Shown piece by piece: positions 16,905 to 26,709 of a DNA stretch of 64,000 nucleotides (position 1 is its first letter; every line of letters starts with the position of its first letter). The stretch spans positions 1,968,501 through 2,032,500 of the forward strand of contig NZ_CP025116.1 of assembly GCF_002831625.1 (NCBI RefSeq). Reading direction: 5' to 3'. This DNA comes from Nonlabens sp. MB-3u-79 (GTDB lineage: Bacteria > Bacteroidota > Bacteroidia > Flavobacteriales > Flavobacteriaceae). The translations under genes were made by a program, and so were the position numbers. A model generated the notes under the pieces. It was not told where the DNA came from. It saw only the letters and a list, made by a program, of their open reading frames with translations, and ran no database searches.

Positions 16905-19526
16905 TTAAACCAGTTCCTTAGCCGCAGTTAACGCTTCATCTATTCCAGCAGGATTCTTACCTCCGGCAGTAGCAAAATGTGCTTGGCCGCCGCCGCCGCC
17001 TTGAATGTGCTTTCCTAATTCACGCACTATTTTACCGGCATCAAGGCCCTTCTCTTCCACGATGTTTTTACTTAAAATGACAGTAAGGGTTGCTTTATCT
17101 CCATTATCTGCTCCTATGATTAAGAACAGATCCTCCATTTCTCTTTCGATATCAAAAGCCAATTCTTTTACTGACTTGGCATCCAAATCTGTTTTTGTAG
17201 CGATAAAGTTAACTCCATTAATGAGTTGCGCACTAGCTATTAAATCGCCTTTTAGGTTCCCCGCTTTAGCCTTTAATAAGTGCTCAATTTCTTTTTTCAA
17301 AGAAGCATTTTCTTCTTGAAGTGCCGCTATAGATTCGGCCGGATTTTTGGTTGGATTCTTTAAGATGCTTTTGATCTCTTCAAAGCTCTTTGATTGCTCT
17401 GTAAAGAAATCTTTTACCGCATCGCTAGAAATAGCTTCTATACGTCTTATCCCAGAGGCAATGGCACTTTCACTAGTGATCTTAAAGTGCCAGATGTCTG
17501 CCGTGTTTTTTACGTGAGTACCACCACAAAGCTCCTGACTTACACCAAATTTGATCGTACGTACTACATCGCCGTATTTCTCACCAAACAATCCTATCGC
17601 ACCTTCTTCTATAGCTTGGTCATAGGTATTGTTACGGTTTTCTTCTAGAGGTAATTGTTCTCTAATACGAGCGTTTACAAAATTTTCTATCTCGACCAAT
17701 TCTTCCGCACTTACTTTAGAAAAATGTGAAAAATCAAAACGTAAGCTAGCACTTCGTACCATAGAACCTTTCTGTTCTACGTGAGTTCCTAAAACCTTAC
17801 GCAATGCCTGATGAAGCAGGTGAGTAGCCGTGTGATTGGAGGCAGTACGCGCACGCTGATTCACATCCACAGTTACTTTAAATGCGCTGCTTATTTCATT
17901 AGGTAAGTTTTTAGTCAAGTGTACGGTTTGACCGTTTTCTTTTTTGGTATCGATGATGTAAACGGTATCTCCACTTGTATGTTCAAGGTACCCTTTATCC
18001 CCTGTTTGTCCACCACTTTCCCCATAAAAAGGCGTCATGTTAAATACTAATTGGTATAACTCGCCATCTTTTTTACTGATGACTTTACGGTATTTAGAAA
18101 TACGCACATCTGCAGTAAGTCTGTCATAGCCTATAAATTCTTGTGTGTCATCTTCTCTTAAAATGGTCCAGTCGCTTGTTTCTGTAGCACTTGCTTCACG
18201 TGAACTGTCTTGCTGTTTTTTAAGCGCAATAGCAAAGCCTTCTTCATCCATTTCCAGACCTTGCTCACTTAAAATTAATCGAGTCAGTTCTTTTGGAAAA
18301 CCATAAGTATCATTAAGCTCAAAAGCTTTTTTACCATCTAGAGTTTTAGAAGCTTCATTTTTCATTCCGGCTACCATCGAATCCAGTAGCGCTAGGCCAT
18401 TTTCTAAAGTTCGCAAGAAAGAAGCTTCTTCTTCTTTGATGACATTAAGAATCAGATTCTTTTGAGCTTTTAGCTCTGGAAAGGCATCGCCCATTTGCTT
18501 AGAAAGGGTGTTTACCAATTGGTAGATGAACGGCTCTTTTTTATTCAGATAAGTAAATCCATAACGTATTGCACGACGCAAGATCATACGTATCACATAA
18601 CCAGCGCCATTGTTAGAAGGTAGTTGACCATCGGCAATGGAGAAAGAAACTGCTCTCACATGATCTGCAATAACTCTAATGGCTATGTCTTCTTGGGTTG
18701 TTTTACCATAAGAATGACCCGTTATGGTTTCTATTTCTCTGATTAAAGGTGTGAAAACATCTGTATCGTAGCTGGACTTTACGTTTTGTAACACCATAGC
18801 AAGGCGTTCAAAACCCATTCCTGTATCCACGTGTTGATTGGGTAGGTTTTTTAAAGAACCGTTTGCCATACGGTTGTATTGTATAAAGACCAGGTTCCAT
18901 ATTTCTACCACTTGGGGATGATCCATATTGACAAGAGACGCGCCACCTACTTTTGCCTTCTCTTCTTTACTTCTTATATCTACATGAATTTCAGAGCAAG
19001 GTCCACAAGGTCCTTGTGCGCCCATCTCCCAAAAATTATCTGCTTTATTACCATTAAGGATTCGGTCCTCAGCAATGAGCTCTTTCCACAAGTCGTAGGC
19101 TTCTGAATCTCGATCGAGGTTTTCACTTTTGTCACCTTCAAAAATAGTTACATAAAGACAGTCCTTGTCAATTTTGTAGACTTCGGTAAGTAATTCCCAA
19201 GCCCATGCAATAGCTTCTTTCTTAAAATAATCACCAAAACTCCAGTTCCCCAACATTTCAAACATGGTATGGTGGTAGGTGTCTACACCTACTTCTTCCA
19301 GGTCATTGTGTTTACCGCTTACACGCAAACATTTTTGAGAATCGGTAACACGGTTGCTTTTAGGATCAGAATTTCCTAAAAAATATTCCTTAAACTGGTT
19401 CATTCCTGCATTAGTGAACATCAAGGTAGGATCATTTTTGATCACCATAGGCGCACTAGGCACAATTTGGTGTTTTTTATTTTCAAAAAAATCAAGGAAG
19501 GTTTGGCGTATTTGTTTTGACTTCAT
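16905..19526 (-). CDS. alaS: Alanine-tRNA ligase
   Basis: The 873-residue product is full length for AlaRS. It starts [20 protein letters not shown] and has the class II catalytic core ([40 protein letters not shown]), the editing-domain zinc motif HTATHLLH (about residue 562) with CGGTHV (about 665), and the C-terminal DHHA1-type domain with [17 protein letters not shown]. It charges tRNA-Ala and clears mischarged Ser or Gly. It is transcribed alone and divergently from the M23 peptidase gene; a 20-bp palindrome lies between the two. Confidence 0.97.
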   Translation of the reverse strand: MKSKQIRQTFLDFFENKKHQIVPSAPMVIKNDPTLMFTNAGMNQFKEYFLGNSDPKSNRVTDSQKCLRVSGKHNDLEEVGVDTYHHTMFEMLGNWSFGDYFKKEAIAWAWELLTEVYKIDKDCLYVTIFEGDKSENLDRDSEAYDLWKELIAEDRILNGNKADNFWEMGAQGPCGPCSEIHVDIRSKEEKAKVGGASLVNMDHPQVVEIWNLVFIQYNRMANGSLKNLPNQHVDTGMGFERLAMVLQNVKSSYDTDVFTPLIREIETITGHSYGKTTQEDIAIRVIADHVRAVSFSIADGQLPSNNGAGYVIRMILRRAIRYGFTYLNKKEPFIYQLVNTLSKQMGDAFPELKAQKNLILNVIKEEEASFLRTLENGLALLDSMVAGMKNEASKTLDGKKAFELNDTYGFPKELTRLILSEQGLEMDEEGFAIALKKQQDSSREASATETSDWTILREDDTQEFIGYDRLTADVRISKYRKVISKKDGELYQLVFNMTPFYGESGGQTGDKGYLEHTSGDTVYIIDTKKENGQTVHLTKNLPNEISSAFKVTVDVNQRARTASNHTATHLLHQALRKVLGTHVEQKGSMVRSASLRFDFSHFSKVSAEELVEIENFVNARIREQLPLEENRNNTYDQAIEEGAIGLFGEKYGDVVRTIKFGVSQELCGGTHVKNTADIWHFKITSESAIASGIRRIEAISSDAVKDFFTEQSKSFEEIKSILKNPTKNPAESIAALQEENASLKKEIEHLLKAKAGNLKGDLIASAQLINGVNFIATKTDLDAKSVKELAFDIEREMEDLFLIIGADNGDKATLTVILSKNIVEEKGLDAGKIVRELGKHIQGGGGGQAHFATAGGKNPAGIDEALTAAKELV

Positions 19527-19589
19527 TCTGGCTGTAGCGGTTAATTCAATTTTCTTATTTTTGCCTTAGGTGATGAAAAAGGGTAGAAG

Positions 19590-19609
19590 TTCGCTTTCGC
19601 GAAAGCGAA
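19590..19609. repeat. Highly iterated palindrome copy 5, intergenic, 20-bp symmetry
   Basis: TTCGCTTTCGCGAAAGCGAA between the divergent alaS and M23 peptidase genes: the longest symmetry of all copies in the window, and one of two copies outside coding sequence. Confidence 0.95.
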
Positions 19610-19677
19610 ATAAACACTAACTTTTTTCTACTTATTTTTAGATCCTAAGAACGCACAAAAATAGCATAATAAAACAT

Positions 19678-20658
19678 ATGTCAAAGGTCAAGTATTACTA
19701 CGATTCTGAAACTCTTTCTTACCGAAAAGTAGAGACCAAAAAAAGGAGGTTCTTTTTTAGGAGTTTACTGTTTTTGACAGTGAGTTTTTGTTTTGGACTG
19801 GTGTGTTTCTTTTTTGCAGATATGTTTCTAATCTCCCCACAATTAAAGAAATCTCGTAGTAAAGTAGAGTATTTAGAATTACAACTCGACGAAATGCGAG
19901 AAGATGTAACCCGATTATCCTCAGTGATTGAAAATGTCGAAGATCGGGATAACAACATATATCGTATTTATTTTGATGCCAACCCAATTCCTTCAGAACA
20001 ACGTCAAGCAGGTTTTGGAGGTGTGAATCGTTATAAAGATTATGAAGGTGGCTACAGTGCAAAAAAAATTATTGAACTTAAAGAAGCCATCGATAAACTT
20101 AAAAAAAGAACTGCGATACAATCAAAATCTCTAGATGAAATAGTCACTCTTGCTGAAGATAAAGAGAAGCTGCTTACCTCCATACCTGCGATACAGCCCG
20201 TACGCAATCAAGATCTTACACGTATGGCGAGTGGTTACGGTTACCGTACAGATCCTTTTAATAAAACCAGAAAATTTCATTACGGTATGGACTTTACAGC
20301 CCCTCGAGGCACACCGGTCTTTGCAACTGGTGATGGAACTATCGTTCGAGCAGATGCTAATAGCTCTGGTTATGGAAACCACATTAGAATAGATCACGGA
20401 TTTGGTTATCTATCGCTTTATGCACATTTAAGATCAAACAAACCTTATAATGTGCGTCGAGGGCAAAGGGTGAAACGAGGAGATATTATTGGATACGTAG
20501 GTAGTACAGGGAGGTCTCAAGCGCCACACTTGCATTATGAAGTATTTAAATATGATGATCGCATCAATCCTATTAATTTCTATTACGGTAATTTAACACC
20601 ACAAGAGTTTAATGCGCTATTAAAGAAATCGCAACAAGAAAATATTTCTTTAGATTAA
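19678..20658 (+). CDS. M23 family (LytM-type) metallopeptidase with coiled coil
   Basis: The 326-residue product has a cytoplasmic start, one membrane segment (FFRSLLFLTVSFCFGLVCFF, about residues 27-46), a coiled-coil stretch (KKSRSKVEYLELQLDEMRED; KIIELKEAIDKLKKR) and a C-terminal LytM domain. Zinc ligands are visible in HYGMDFTAPRGTPV (HxxxD) and APHLHYEVF (HxH), so it is likely an active cell-wall endopeptidase rather than an EnvC-like degenerate form. It probably acts on peptidoglycan cross-links from the inner membrane. The MerR-type gene follows 33 bases later. Confidence 0.92.
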   Translation: MSKVKYYYDSETLSYRKVETKKRRFFFRSLLFLTVSFCFGLVCFFFADMFLISPQLKKSRSKVEYLELQLDEMREDVTRLSSVIENVEDRDNNIYRIYFDANPIPSEQRQAGFGGVNRYKDYEGGYSAKKIIELKEAIDKLKKRTAIQSKSLDEIVTLAEDKEKLLTSIPAIQPVRNQDLTRMASGYGYRTDPFNKTRKFHYGMDFTAPRGTPVFATGDGTIVRADANSSGYGNHIRIDHGFGYLSLYAHLRSNKPYNVRRGQRVKRGDIIGYVGSTGRSQAPHLHYEVFKYDDRINPINFYYGNLTPQEFNALLKKSQQENISLD

Positions 20659-20691
20659 TTTTAAGTAAAAAATGAACTTATTTCATAAACT

Positions 20692-21018
20692 ATGCATATA
20701 GAACTTCCACAAAAACTATACTACTCCATGGGAGAAGTAACTAAAGCATTTCAAGTGAATGCCTCTTTGGTTCGTTTTTGGGAAAAAGAATTTGATGTCT
20801 TGCAACCCAAGAAGAATTCGCGTGGTAACCGTAAGTTCTCTAAGGATGATATTGAGAACCTTAAAACTATTTATCATTTAGTAAAAGAAAAAGGTTTTAC
20901 ACTAGACGGTGCACAAGATTATATGAAAAATCATAAAAGCCAGCTCCACACTTTTGATATCATTAGTAAGTTGGAACACGTAAAGGCAGAGTTGCTTAAA
21001 ATTAAAGCCCAATTATAA
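20692..21018 (+). CDS. MerR family transcriptional regulator (short)
   Basis: The 108-residue product is a MerR-type winged helix: YYSMGEVTKAFQVNASLVRF, then WEKEFDVLQPKKNSRGNRKF and YHLVKEKGFTLDGAQDYMKN, followed by a short coiled helix. There is no effector-binding domain and no cysteine metal site. In Flavobacteriia this gene regularly lies behind the M23 peptidase gene, which suggests a housekeeping link. The target is unknown. Confidence 0.88.
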   Translation: MHIELPQKLYYSMGEVTKAFQVNASLVRFWEKEFDVLQPKKNSRGNRKFSKDDIENLKTIYHLVKEKGFTLDGAQDYMKNHKSQLHTFDIISKLEHVKAELLKIKAQL

Positions 21019-21064
21019 TTGCTCTAATACCAAATTATCTGCAGTAGCTTCTTTCTTAAATCAG

Positions 21065-21072
21065 TAGATTTG
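21065..21072 (+). promoter_or_regulatory. Putative -7 promoter element of the polysaccharide operon
   Basis: TAGATTTG matches TAnnTTTG exactly, 38 bases before the first gene of the operon. No clear -33 element. Confidence 0.5.
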
Positions 21073-21110
21073 CATTTATTAAAATGACCGATTAAATACT
21101 TTAGCTATTA

Positions 21111-22484
21111 ATGATCAAGTTTGAAAAACTGCCTTATTCTTTACTAATTGCTGGACATATTGTGATCACTATTTTTATGATCGCACTTCCATTACTGGTA
21201 AAGGTATTTTTTTATGGAGCTATTATATATTTTATCTTAAGACTTCTTACCAGTGCTGACAAGAATCAAGAGGTGATTCTAGCTTGTGCTTATATCACCT
21301 GTTTAGAAGTATTTTTAAAAATGAATGGCGGCTTGTTATTCTATGAGATGATTAAATATATGGTCATCGCTTTTATGCTGGCAGGTATTCTTTTAAGAGG
21401 ATTTTCTCTTAAGTCCATACCATTTGTATTTTACTTGCTTTTATTGGTCCCCAGTATAGTCATAGCGTCTCAGAATATCCCCATTTCAGAATCACTAAGA
21501 AAGGCGGTAGCTTTTAATTTAAGCGGTCCTGTGACTTTAGGAGTGGTTGCGATATATTGTTTTCAACGCAGGATTACTACTACACGACTGGATGAGATTT
21601 TAAAATTATGTGTAGGCCCCATTGTGATGCTCGCTTTTTATCTATTTGTAGTCACGCCAGATATTAGAGATGTAGTGACTAATACGGGCTCTAACTTTGC
21701 AGCATCTGGTGGATATGGGCCTAATCAAGTAGCAACAGCTTTGGGAATAGGGATGTTTATTTGTTTTATACGTTTCTTGCGTATCAAAAATTTATGGGTA
21801 AATGTACTGGACATTATCTTGTTCTTAGGAATGACCTATCGGGGTTGGATTACCTTTTCCCGGGGAGGTGTTATAACCGCTTTTCTAATGATAGGAGCTG
21901 TTATATTCACCTTGTTTTTCTTAAAACGGTCTGAATTTAGGTTTTCATTTTTACCTAAATTAGGAGTTATCGCCTTGGGGTTAATACTAGCTTGGGGGTA
22001 TACCTCGCTCGCAACTAGTGGTTTGATCGATAAAAGATATGCAAATGAGGATGCTGCTGGTCGCGCAAAGGATGACCTTTCCACAGGTCGAGTAGAACTT
22101 ATCTCAATCGAATTAGAGGCCTTTCTTGAAAATCCTATTGGAGGAATAGGAGCCGGTCAAGTAAAATATTACCGAGCAAAAAAAGACGGTATAGTCGCCG
22201 CCTCTCATAATGAAACGAGTAGATTGCTTTCTGAACATGGAAGTATTGGGATTGTTTCATTGCTCGTACTCATATTTACACCGCTTATTTTTAGACTTAC
22301 TCATAAAGGGAACGTGTATTTCTACGCTTTTTTAATTTTTTGGATAGCCACTATAAATCACAGTGCCATGCGTATTGCTGCACCCGCTTTCTTTTACGGA
22401 ATGGCATTGCTTTATGTCGTAAAACCTAAGGTAAAAAAGAAAGGCGTCCCAGTTGAAACAACGCCAGATTTTGTTACTACTTAA
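21111..22484 (+). CDS. O-antigen ligase/polymerase-like membrane protein
   Basis: The 457-residue product is a polytopic membrane protein with about 11 hydrophobic segments and a large loop containing RGWITFSRGGVITAFLMIGA and ENPIGGIGAGQVKYYRAKKD. The loop motif ending SHNETSRLLSEHGSIG is typical of the Wzy_C/O-antigen ligase group: SHN and the following LxExG-type motif. It either polymerises repeat units or ligates glycan. It is the first gene of a three-gene operon with a glycosyltransferase and an initiating sugar transferase; its final base is the first base of the next gene. Confidence 0.88.
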   Translation: MIKFEKLPYSLLIAGHIVITIFMIALPLLVKVFFYGAIIYFILRLLTSADKNQEVILACAYITCLEVFLKMNGGLLFYEMIKYMVIAFMLAGILLRGFSLKSIPFVFYLLLLVPSIVIASQNIPISESLRKAVAFNLSGPVTLGVVAIYCFQRRITTTRLDEILKLCVGPIVMLAFYLFVVTPDIRDVVTNTGSNFAASGGYGPNQVATALGIGMFICFIRFLRIKNLWVNVLDIILFLGMTYRGWITFSRGGVITAFLMIGAVIFTLFFLKRSEFRFSFLPKLGVIALGLILAWGYTSLATSGLIDKRYANEDAAGRAKDDLSTGRVELISIELEAFLENPIGGIGAGQVKYYRAKKDGIVAASHNETSRLLSEHGSIGIVSLLVLIFTPLIFRLTHKGNVYFYAFLIFWIATINHSAMRIAAPAFFYGMALLYVVKPKVKKKGVPVETTPDFVTT

Positions 22485-23494
22485 TGAAGAATATACTATA
22501 CATAGGCAATCAACTGGCTCAAAAAGGTAAGACGGCAACGACTATAGATAGTCTAGGTCCTTTACTGGAAAAAGAAGGTTATCAATTGCGTTATGCCTCT
22601 TCTGTTTCAAATATAGCCGGGCGTATGGTTGACATGATGCGCAAGACTTTCAAGAGCAGAAAATGGGCAGACGTTGTTTTAATTGACACCTATAGTACTA
22701 AAAATTTTTGGTTTGCGATTGTTATCGCACGTATGTGTATATCATTTAATATGAAGTACATTCCTATTCTTCACGGTGGGAATTTGCCTGTTCGATTAGA
22801 TAAAAACCCAAAGGTCACGAGAGCTTTTCTTCACAATGCTCATGCTGTTGTAAGTCCTGGTGATTATTTGCGTGCTGCTTTCGCGAAAGCTGGCTACCAC
22901 AACATCACTAAGATCAATAACTTTATCGAGATAGAAAACTACCCCTTTCTAGAACGATCTGTCTTAGAGCCAAAACTTCTTTGGGTAAGATCATTTGCAG
23001 AGATTTACAATCCGCAAATGGCAGTTCGTGTGCTTCACTTACTTAAAGAGAAATATCCTAAAGCCAGTCTGACCATGGTTGGTCCAGAAAAAGATGGGGC
23101 GCTAGAAGATAGTAAGTTACTGGCTCAAGAATTACAACTAGAAGTGAATTTTACTGGGTTGCTTTCTAAAAAGCAGTGGATAGAAAGAAGCAAAGATCAT
23201 TCTATTTTTATCAATACGACCCACTTTGATAACCTTCCTGTAAGTTTAATCGAAGCGATGGCATTAGGTTTACCGGTGGTTTCAACAGATGTAGGAGGTG
23301 TCCCATACCTAATACAGCACAACGTACATGGCAAATTAGTTCCAGATGCTGATGTAGTAGAAATGGTAGAAAATATTCATCATTTAATACAGCATCCTAA
23401 AGATGTTTTGACTATAATTACAAAAGCCAGAGAAAGATCCCTGAACTACTCTTGGAAGGAAGTAAGCCAGCGATGGAACTCCTTACTTGACTGA
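22484..23494 (+). CDS. Glycosyltransferase, GT-B fold (family 4-like)
   Basis: The 336-residue product begins MKNILYIGNQLAQKGKTATT. The C-terminal half has LLWVRSFAEIYNPQMAVRVL, SLTMVGPEKDGALEDSK and the acceptor/donor site block HFDNLPVSLIEAMALGLPVV with STDVGGVPYLI, typical of GT4 retaining transferases. It should add one sugar to a lipid-linked glycan at the cytoplasmic face. The palindromic repeat at 22877-22890 encodes AFAKA in RAAFAKAGYHN. It is coupled to the preceding ligase-like gene by a one-base overlap. Confidence 0.9.
   Translation: MKNILYIGNQLAQKGKTATTIDSLGPLLEKEGYQLRYASSVSNIAGRMVDMMRKTFKSRKWADVVLIDTYSTKNFWFAIVIARMCISFNMKYIPILHGGNLPVRLDKNPKVTRAFLHNAHAVVSPGDYLRAAFAKAGYHNITKINNFIEIENYPFLERSVLEPKLLWVRSFAEIYNPQMAVRVLHLLKEKYPKASLTMVGPEKDGALEDSKLLAQELQLEVNFTGLLSKKQWIERSKDHSIFINTTHFDNLPVSLIEAMALGLPVVSTDVGGVPYLIQHNVHGKLVPDADVVEMVENIHHLIQHPKDVLTIITKARERSLNYSWKEVSQRWNSLLD
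22877..22890. repeat. Highly iterated palindrome copy 6
   Basis: Perfect 14-mer core (GCTTTCGCGAAAGC) inside the glycosyltransferase gene; frame AFAKA. Confidence 0.95.
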
Positions 23495-23528
23495 TAACTT
23501 CTATCTTTACATTTTTTAAAGCTTACTT

Positions 23529-24917
23529 ATGGTGATCTCTCCCATACATTTTGAAATGTCTGAACGCAAAATTTTATTGCGTATTATTGATGTGGTTGTT
23601 GTTTTGGGAGCATTGCATCTGCTAGGAGTGATATTTCATTTTAATTATTTTCTTATCAATGAAGAGCAATGGATGTGGTCTGTTATTCTCGCTGCCTATT
23701 TATTGTTTTTTGCAACTGTTTTTGAATTGTACAATTTACAGCGAGCGAGTCGTATTACTGGCACCTTGAGAAGTGCTGTAACTGCTGGTTCTTTCACTTC
23801 GTTAATTTATTTACTCACCCCATTTTTCACCCCAGAATTACCAGAAAACAGAATCCAGATTTTATATTTTTATCTTGCGATCACTTTACCATTATTGGTT
23901 TGGAGATCTGTTTACATCAAGTTTTTTGCGAGTTCTAGATTTAATAAAAATATTATACTCATCGCAGATGCCAGTGATGCAGTTATGATTGCAAAATCTT
24001 TGCAAGATGTCGATCCTAATTATAAAATAAGCGGTTTTATCAATACGGGACCAGCGTTAGCATCAGAGCATTTTGTTGGGTTGAAAGTCATAGGGATTAA
24101 AGATGCATTCGACTTATTTGAGGATAAATCTGTTACTGAAGTCGTAGTGGCCAGTAATGAAGCTGAAGGAATTACTTCTAATTTATACAGATGGCTCATT
24201 GAACTGGTAGAAAACGGATATTCAGTTAGAGAGTATACTCAGGTCTATGAAGAAATGACAGACCGAGTTCCAGTACAATATGTAGGTAAGGACTTCTATA
24301 AGTACTTTCCTTTTGCTAGAAATAACCAGAACCGACTCTATATAGTATACCATAGGCTTTTTGATATAGTGGCTTCTTTATGTGGCTTGATCCTATTTTT
24401 GGCGATCATACCCTTTGTGTTTTTAGGAAACTTATTCGGTAATCGAGGGCCTTTATTTTACAGCCAAGAACGAGTAGGTATCAATAGAAAATTATTTAAA
24501 ATAATTAAGTTCAGAACTATGGAAAGAGACGCTGAAAAATCAGGCGCTCAATTTGCAGTTAAGAATGATGTGAGAATAACAAAATTCGGTAAGTTTTTAA
24601 GAGCTACGCGTATAGACGAGTTTCCTCAGTTTTGGAATATTTTAAAAGGAGAAATGAGTGTGATCGGTCCACGTCCAGAACGTCAGGTTTTTGTAGAACA
24701 GCTTTCTGAGAAGATTCCATTTTATGAAACACGTCATGTGGTAAAACCTGGCTTAACGGGTTGGGCACAGGTAAAAACTAAATACGGTGTTACCGATGAA
24801 GATCACCTGAGAAAACTTCAATACGATTTGTATTATATTAAAAAGCGCAGCGTTTTTCTAGATATCAGAATCATTGTTAAAACTTTAAGTACGATCATCT
24901 TTTTTAAAGGGCAGTAA
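23529..24917 (+). CDS. Undecaprenyl-phosphate glycosylphosphotransferase (WcaJ/WbaP type)
   Basis: The 462-residue product has four N-terminal membrane helices, a nucleotide-binding-like middle (NIILIADASDAVMIAKSLQD) and a C-terminal bacterial sugar transferase domain: YHRLFDIVASLCGLILFLAI, FKIIKFRTMERDAE, RIDEFPQFWNILKGEMSVIG followed by PRPER. It transfers a hexose-1-phosphate to undecaprenyl phosphate to start a capsule or exopolysaccharide repeat. No flippase (wzx), export channel (wza) or further transferases lie next to it, so the pathway must use genes elsewhere. Confidence 0.93.
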   Translation: MVISPIHFEMSERKILLRIIDVVVVLGALHLLGVIFHFNYFLINEEQWMWSVILAAYLLFFATVFELYNLQRASRITGTLRSAVTAGSFTSLIYLLTPFFTPELPENRIQILYFYLAITLPLLVWRSVYIKFFASSRFNKNIILIADASDAVMIAKSLQDVDPNYKISGFINTGPALASEHFVGLKVIGIKDAFDLFEDKSVTEVVVASNEAEGITSNLYRWLIELVENGYSVREYTQVYEEMTDRVPVQYVGKDFYKYFPFARNNQNRLYIVYHRLFDIVASLCGLILFLAIIPFVFLGNLFGNRGPLFYSQERVGINRKLFKIIKFRTMERDAEKSGAQFAVKNDVRITKFGKFLRATRIDEFPQFWNILKGEMSVIGPRPERQVFVEQLSEKIPFYETRHVVKPGLTGWAQVKTKYGVTDEDHLRKLQYDLYYIKKRSVFLDIRIIVKTLSTIIFFKGQ

Positions 24918-24919
24918 TG

Positions 24920-24983
24920 CCAGTTTTCAGTTCCAGTTTTCAGTGAACAGTGGAACGTCAGTATTTAGCTTTGCTAAATACTG
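24920..24983. repeat. Tandem 12-bp direct repeat and an 11-bp hairpin
   Basis: CCAGTTTTCAGT occurs twice, at 24920-24931 and 24933-24944. A perfect hairpin follows, CAGTATTTAGC (24959-24969) with GCTAAATACTG (24973-24983). It lies between convergent genes (sugar transferase and lnt) and may end transcription, although there is no T-run. Confidence 0.5.
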
Positions 24984-25008
24984 CAAATTGCGACTGCAAA
25001 CGACCTAC

Positions 25009-26634
25009 TTACTTCCGCTTCATTTTACCACGTCTAAAAACGCCGAAAAGCAATACAAACAATCCCATAAGACTGGCTATTCTTGCTATATAGTCCCCAT
25101 GAGTAGTGTAAAAAGTGACTTTAGTTTTAGGATATACAGTTCCTTTAATAGCTCCTTCTGTTCCGTATTCTAGGGATTCTAAGATGTTCCCACGCTCATC
25201 TATAATAGCACTTATTCCGGTATTGGCACTTCGAGCAATCCACCTTCTGTTTTCTATAGCTCGTAGTCTGGCAAGGCTTAAATGTTGTTGATGACCTTGG
25301 GTGTTTCCCCACCAGGCATCATTAGTAATGATCGCTAAGAATTGGGCTCCATTTTTCACATAATCAGTGACATATTCTCCGTAAACCGATTCATAACAAA
25401 TTATTGGAGCCACTTTAGCTTGGTTTTTAATTTGAAAAACAGAACGTTCTTTTTGAGTTGTTTTAGTAGCTACCGTACCGCCTAAATCCAGCATCGCATC
25501 TCCTAAAATAGGCTGAAGAATATTTTTATAAGGAAAATTTTCAACGCCTACTACTAATTTAGACTTGTGATACACTTGTAACGAGTCCGTAGCAGCTAAA
25601 AACATAGCGCTATTATAGTCATTGTAAAGAGTTCTACCGTCGCGAGCTACATTAGTTTGTGTGGTAATTCTAGTGGTATCTGTAAAAATCTCTGCAATGG
25701 AAATACCTCCTAAATAAGACACATTTGGATAATCGTACAGCGCTGCTCTAATCTGATTCACAGAACGATCGTATGCTAATTGGTCCAGGTCAGACAGTCT
25801 TACATTATCTGCAAGAACTGTTTCTGGTGTAATAATAAGATCTGTGAATTGATCCATTTCAGGTTGTGCCAAGTTCATAATGATCTTTACGATGCTGTCG
25901 TTTGTGGTATAATATTTCTGGCTATACGGATCTATGTTGGGCTGTATGATAACTACATTAGTTCCTTCCCCTTTTTGAAAGGATAGCATATCAAAAACTA
26001 ATATTTGCGAAATAATAATGGGGGTGATGATCAAACTTAGAAGCACAGCAACTCGTTTGATGATAAATTTGCGTTTAGAAATAAGTTCGCTTTCGCGAAA
26101 GCTTAACACACTTAAAAAAATAAATATATTGACCAGCCATATCCATAAAGAACCACCAAATGTCCCTGTGTATTCATACCATTGAATCCAAGACGTCATC
26201 TCGCTGAATCCATTCCCCAAGTTGAGCCATGGCCAGGAGAAATCCCATTCCAAATGCATGCGCTCAAAGCTGATCCACAAACAAGCGAGAAATGTCAAAG
26301 CGGCTCCTTGTGTAGCTTTGCGAGCCAATAAATGATAGCCCAAAAATACCAAACTCATCAAAGCAGCATTAGCTATAACGGCAAACCACATTCCAAAAGG
26401 TGTTGAAAAATACAACCAGTAAGTAGTGGCTATATTCCATATAAAAAAAGTGAGATAGGAGTGAAGGAATACTTTTCCTGCTTTACGCTTTGTAGAAGAA
26501 TTTCTAATGCGTTTTTCAGAAAGGAGTAAGGGGACAAAAGCTATGAGTAATAGTCCAGCAAAGCCATAAGTAGGCCAGCCCAGCCACAATAGAATTGCTG
26601 ATAATAAGGCTAGTAAAATACTGGTGAATTTCAT
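25009..26634 (-). CDS. lnt: Apolipoprotein N-acyltransferase
   Basis: The 541-residue product has several N-terminal membrane helices, then a carbon-nitrogen hydrolase domain: NVVIIQPNIDPYSQKYYTTN, LIITPETVL (catalytic Glu), YHKSKLVVGVENFP (catalytic Lys) and APIICYESVYGEYV (catalytic Cys), followed by AIITNDAWWGNTQGHQQHL. It adds the third acyl chain to lipoproteins in the inner membrane. The palindrome at 26089-26102 encodes FRES in LSFRESELI, in the loop between membrane helices and the catalytic domain. The PorV/PorQ-like gene lies 75 bases upstream. Confidence 0.95.
   Translation of the reverse strand: MKFTSILLALLSAILLWLGWPTYGFAGLLLIAFVPLLLSEKRIRNSSTKRKAGKVFLHSYLTFFIWNIATTYWLYFSTPFGMWFAVIANAALMSLVFLGYHLLARKATQGAALTFLACLWISFERMHLEWDFSWPWLNLGNGFSEMTSWIQWYEYTGTFGGSLWIWLVNIFIFLSVLSFRESELISKRKFIIKRVAVLLSLIITPIIISQILVFDMLSFQKGEGTNVVIIQPNIDPYSQKYYTTNDSIVKIIMNLAQPEMDQFTDLIITPETVLADNVRLSDLDQLAYDRSVNQIRAALYDYPNVSYLGGISIAEIFTDTTRITTQTNVARDGRTLYNDYNSAMFLAATDSLQVYHKSKLVVGVENFPYKNILQPILGDAMLDLGGTVATKTTQKERSVFQIKNQAKVAPIICYESVYGEYVTDYVKNGAQFLAIITNDAWWGNTQGHQQHLSLARLRAIENRRWIARSANTGISAIIDERGNILESLEYGTEGAIKGTVYPKTKVTFYTTHGDYIARIASLMGLFVLLFGVFRRGKMKRK
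26089..26102. repeat. Highly iterated palindrome copy 7
   Basis: Perfect 14-mer core inside lnt; frame FRES on the minus strand. Confidence 0.95.
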
Positions 26635-26671
26635 GAAGAAGTAATGAAGTGCTAATTTAAGTTCTTTAGAG

Positions 26672-26707
26672 TCAATTCTGAATCCTGAGTTCGGAATTCT
26701 GAATTGA
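26672..26707. repeat. Imperfect inverted repeat between lnt and the PorV-like gene
   Basis: TCAATTCTGAAT (26672-26683) and AATTCTGAATTGA (26695-26707) form a stem with one mismatch. It could slow or end transcription of the upstream PorV-like gene; there is only a weak T-run. Confidence 0.35.
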
Positions 26708-26709
26708 TT

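Noticed and set aside
21111..24917. A horizontally acquired capsule island
   Set aside because: Only three genes, codon use and base composition look like the neighbours, and no mobile-element genes flank them.
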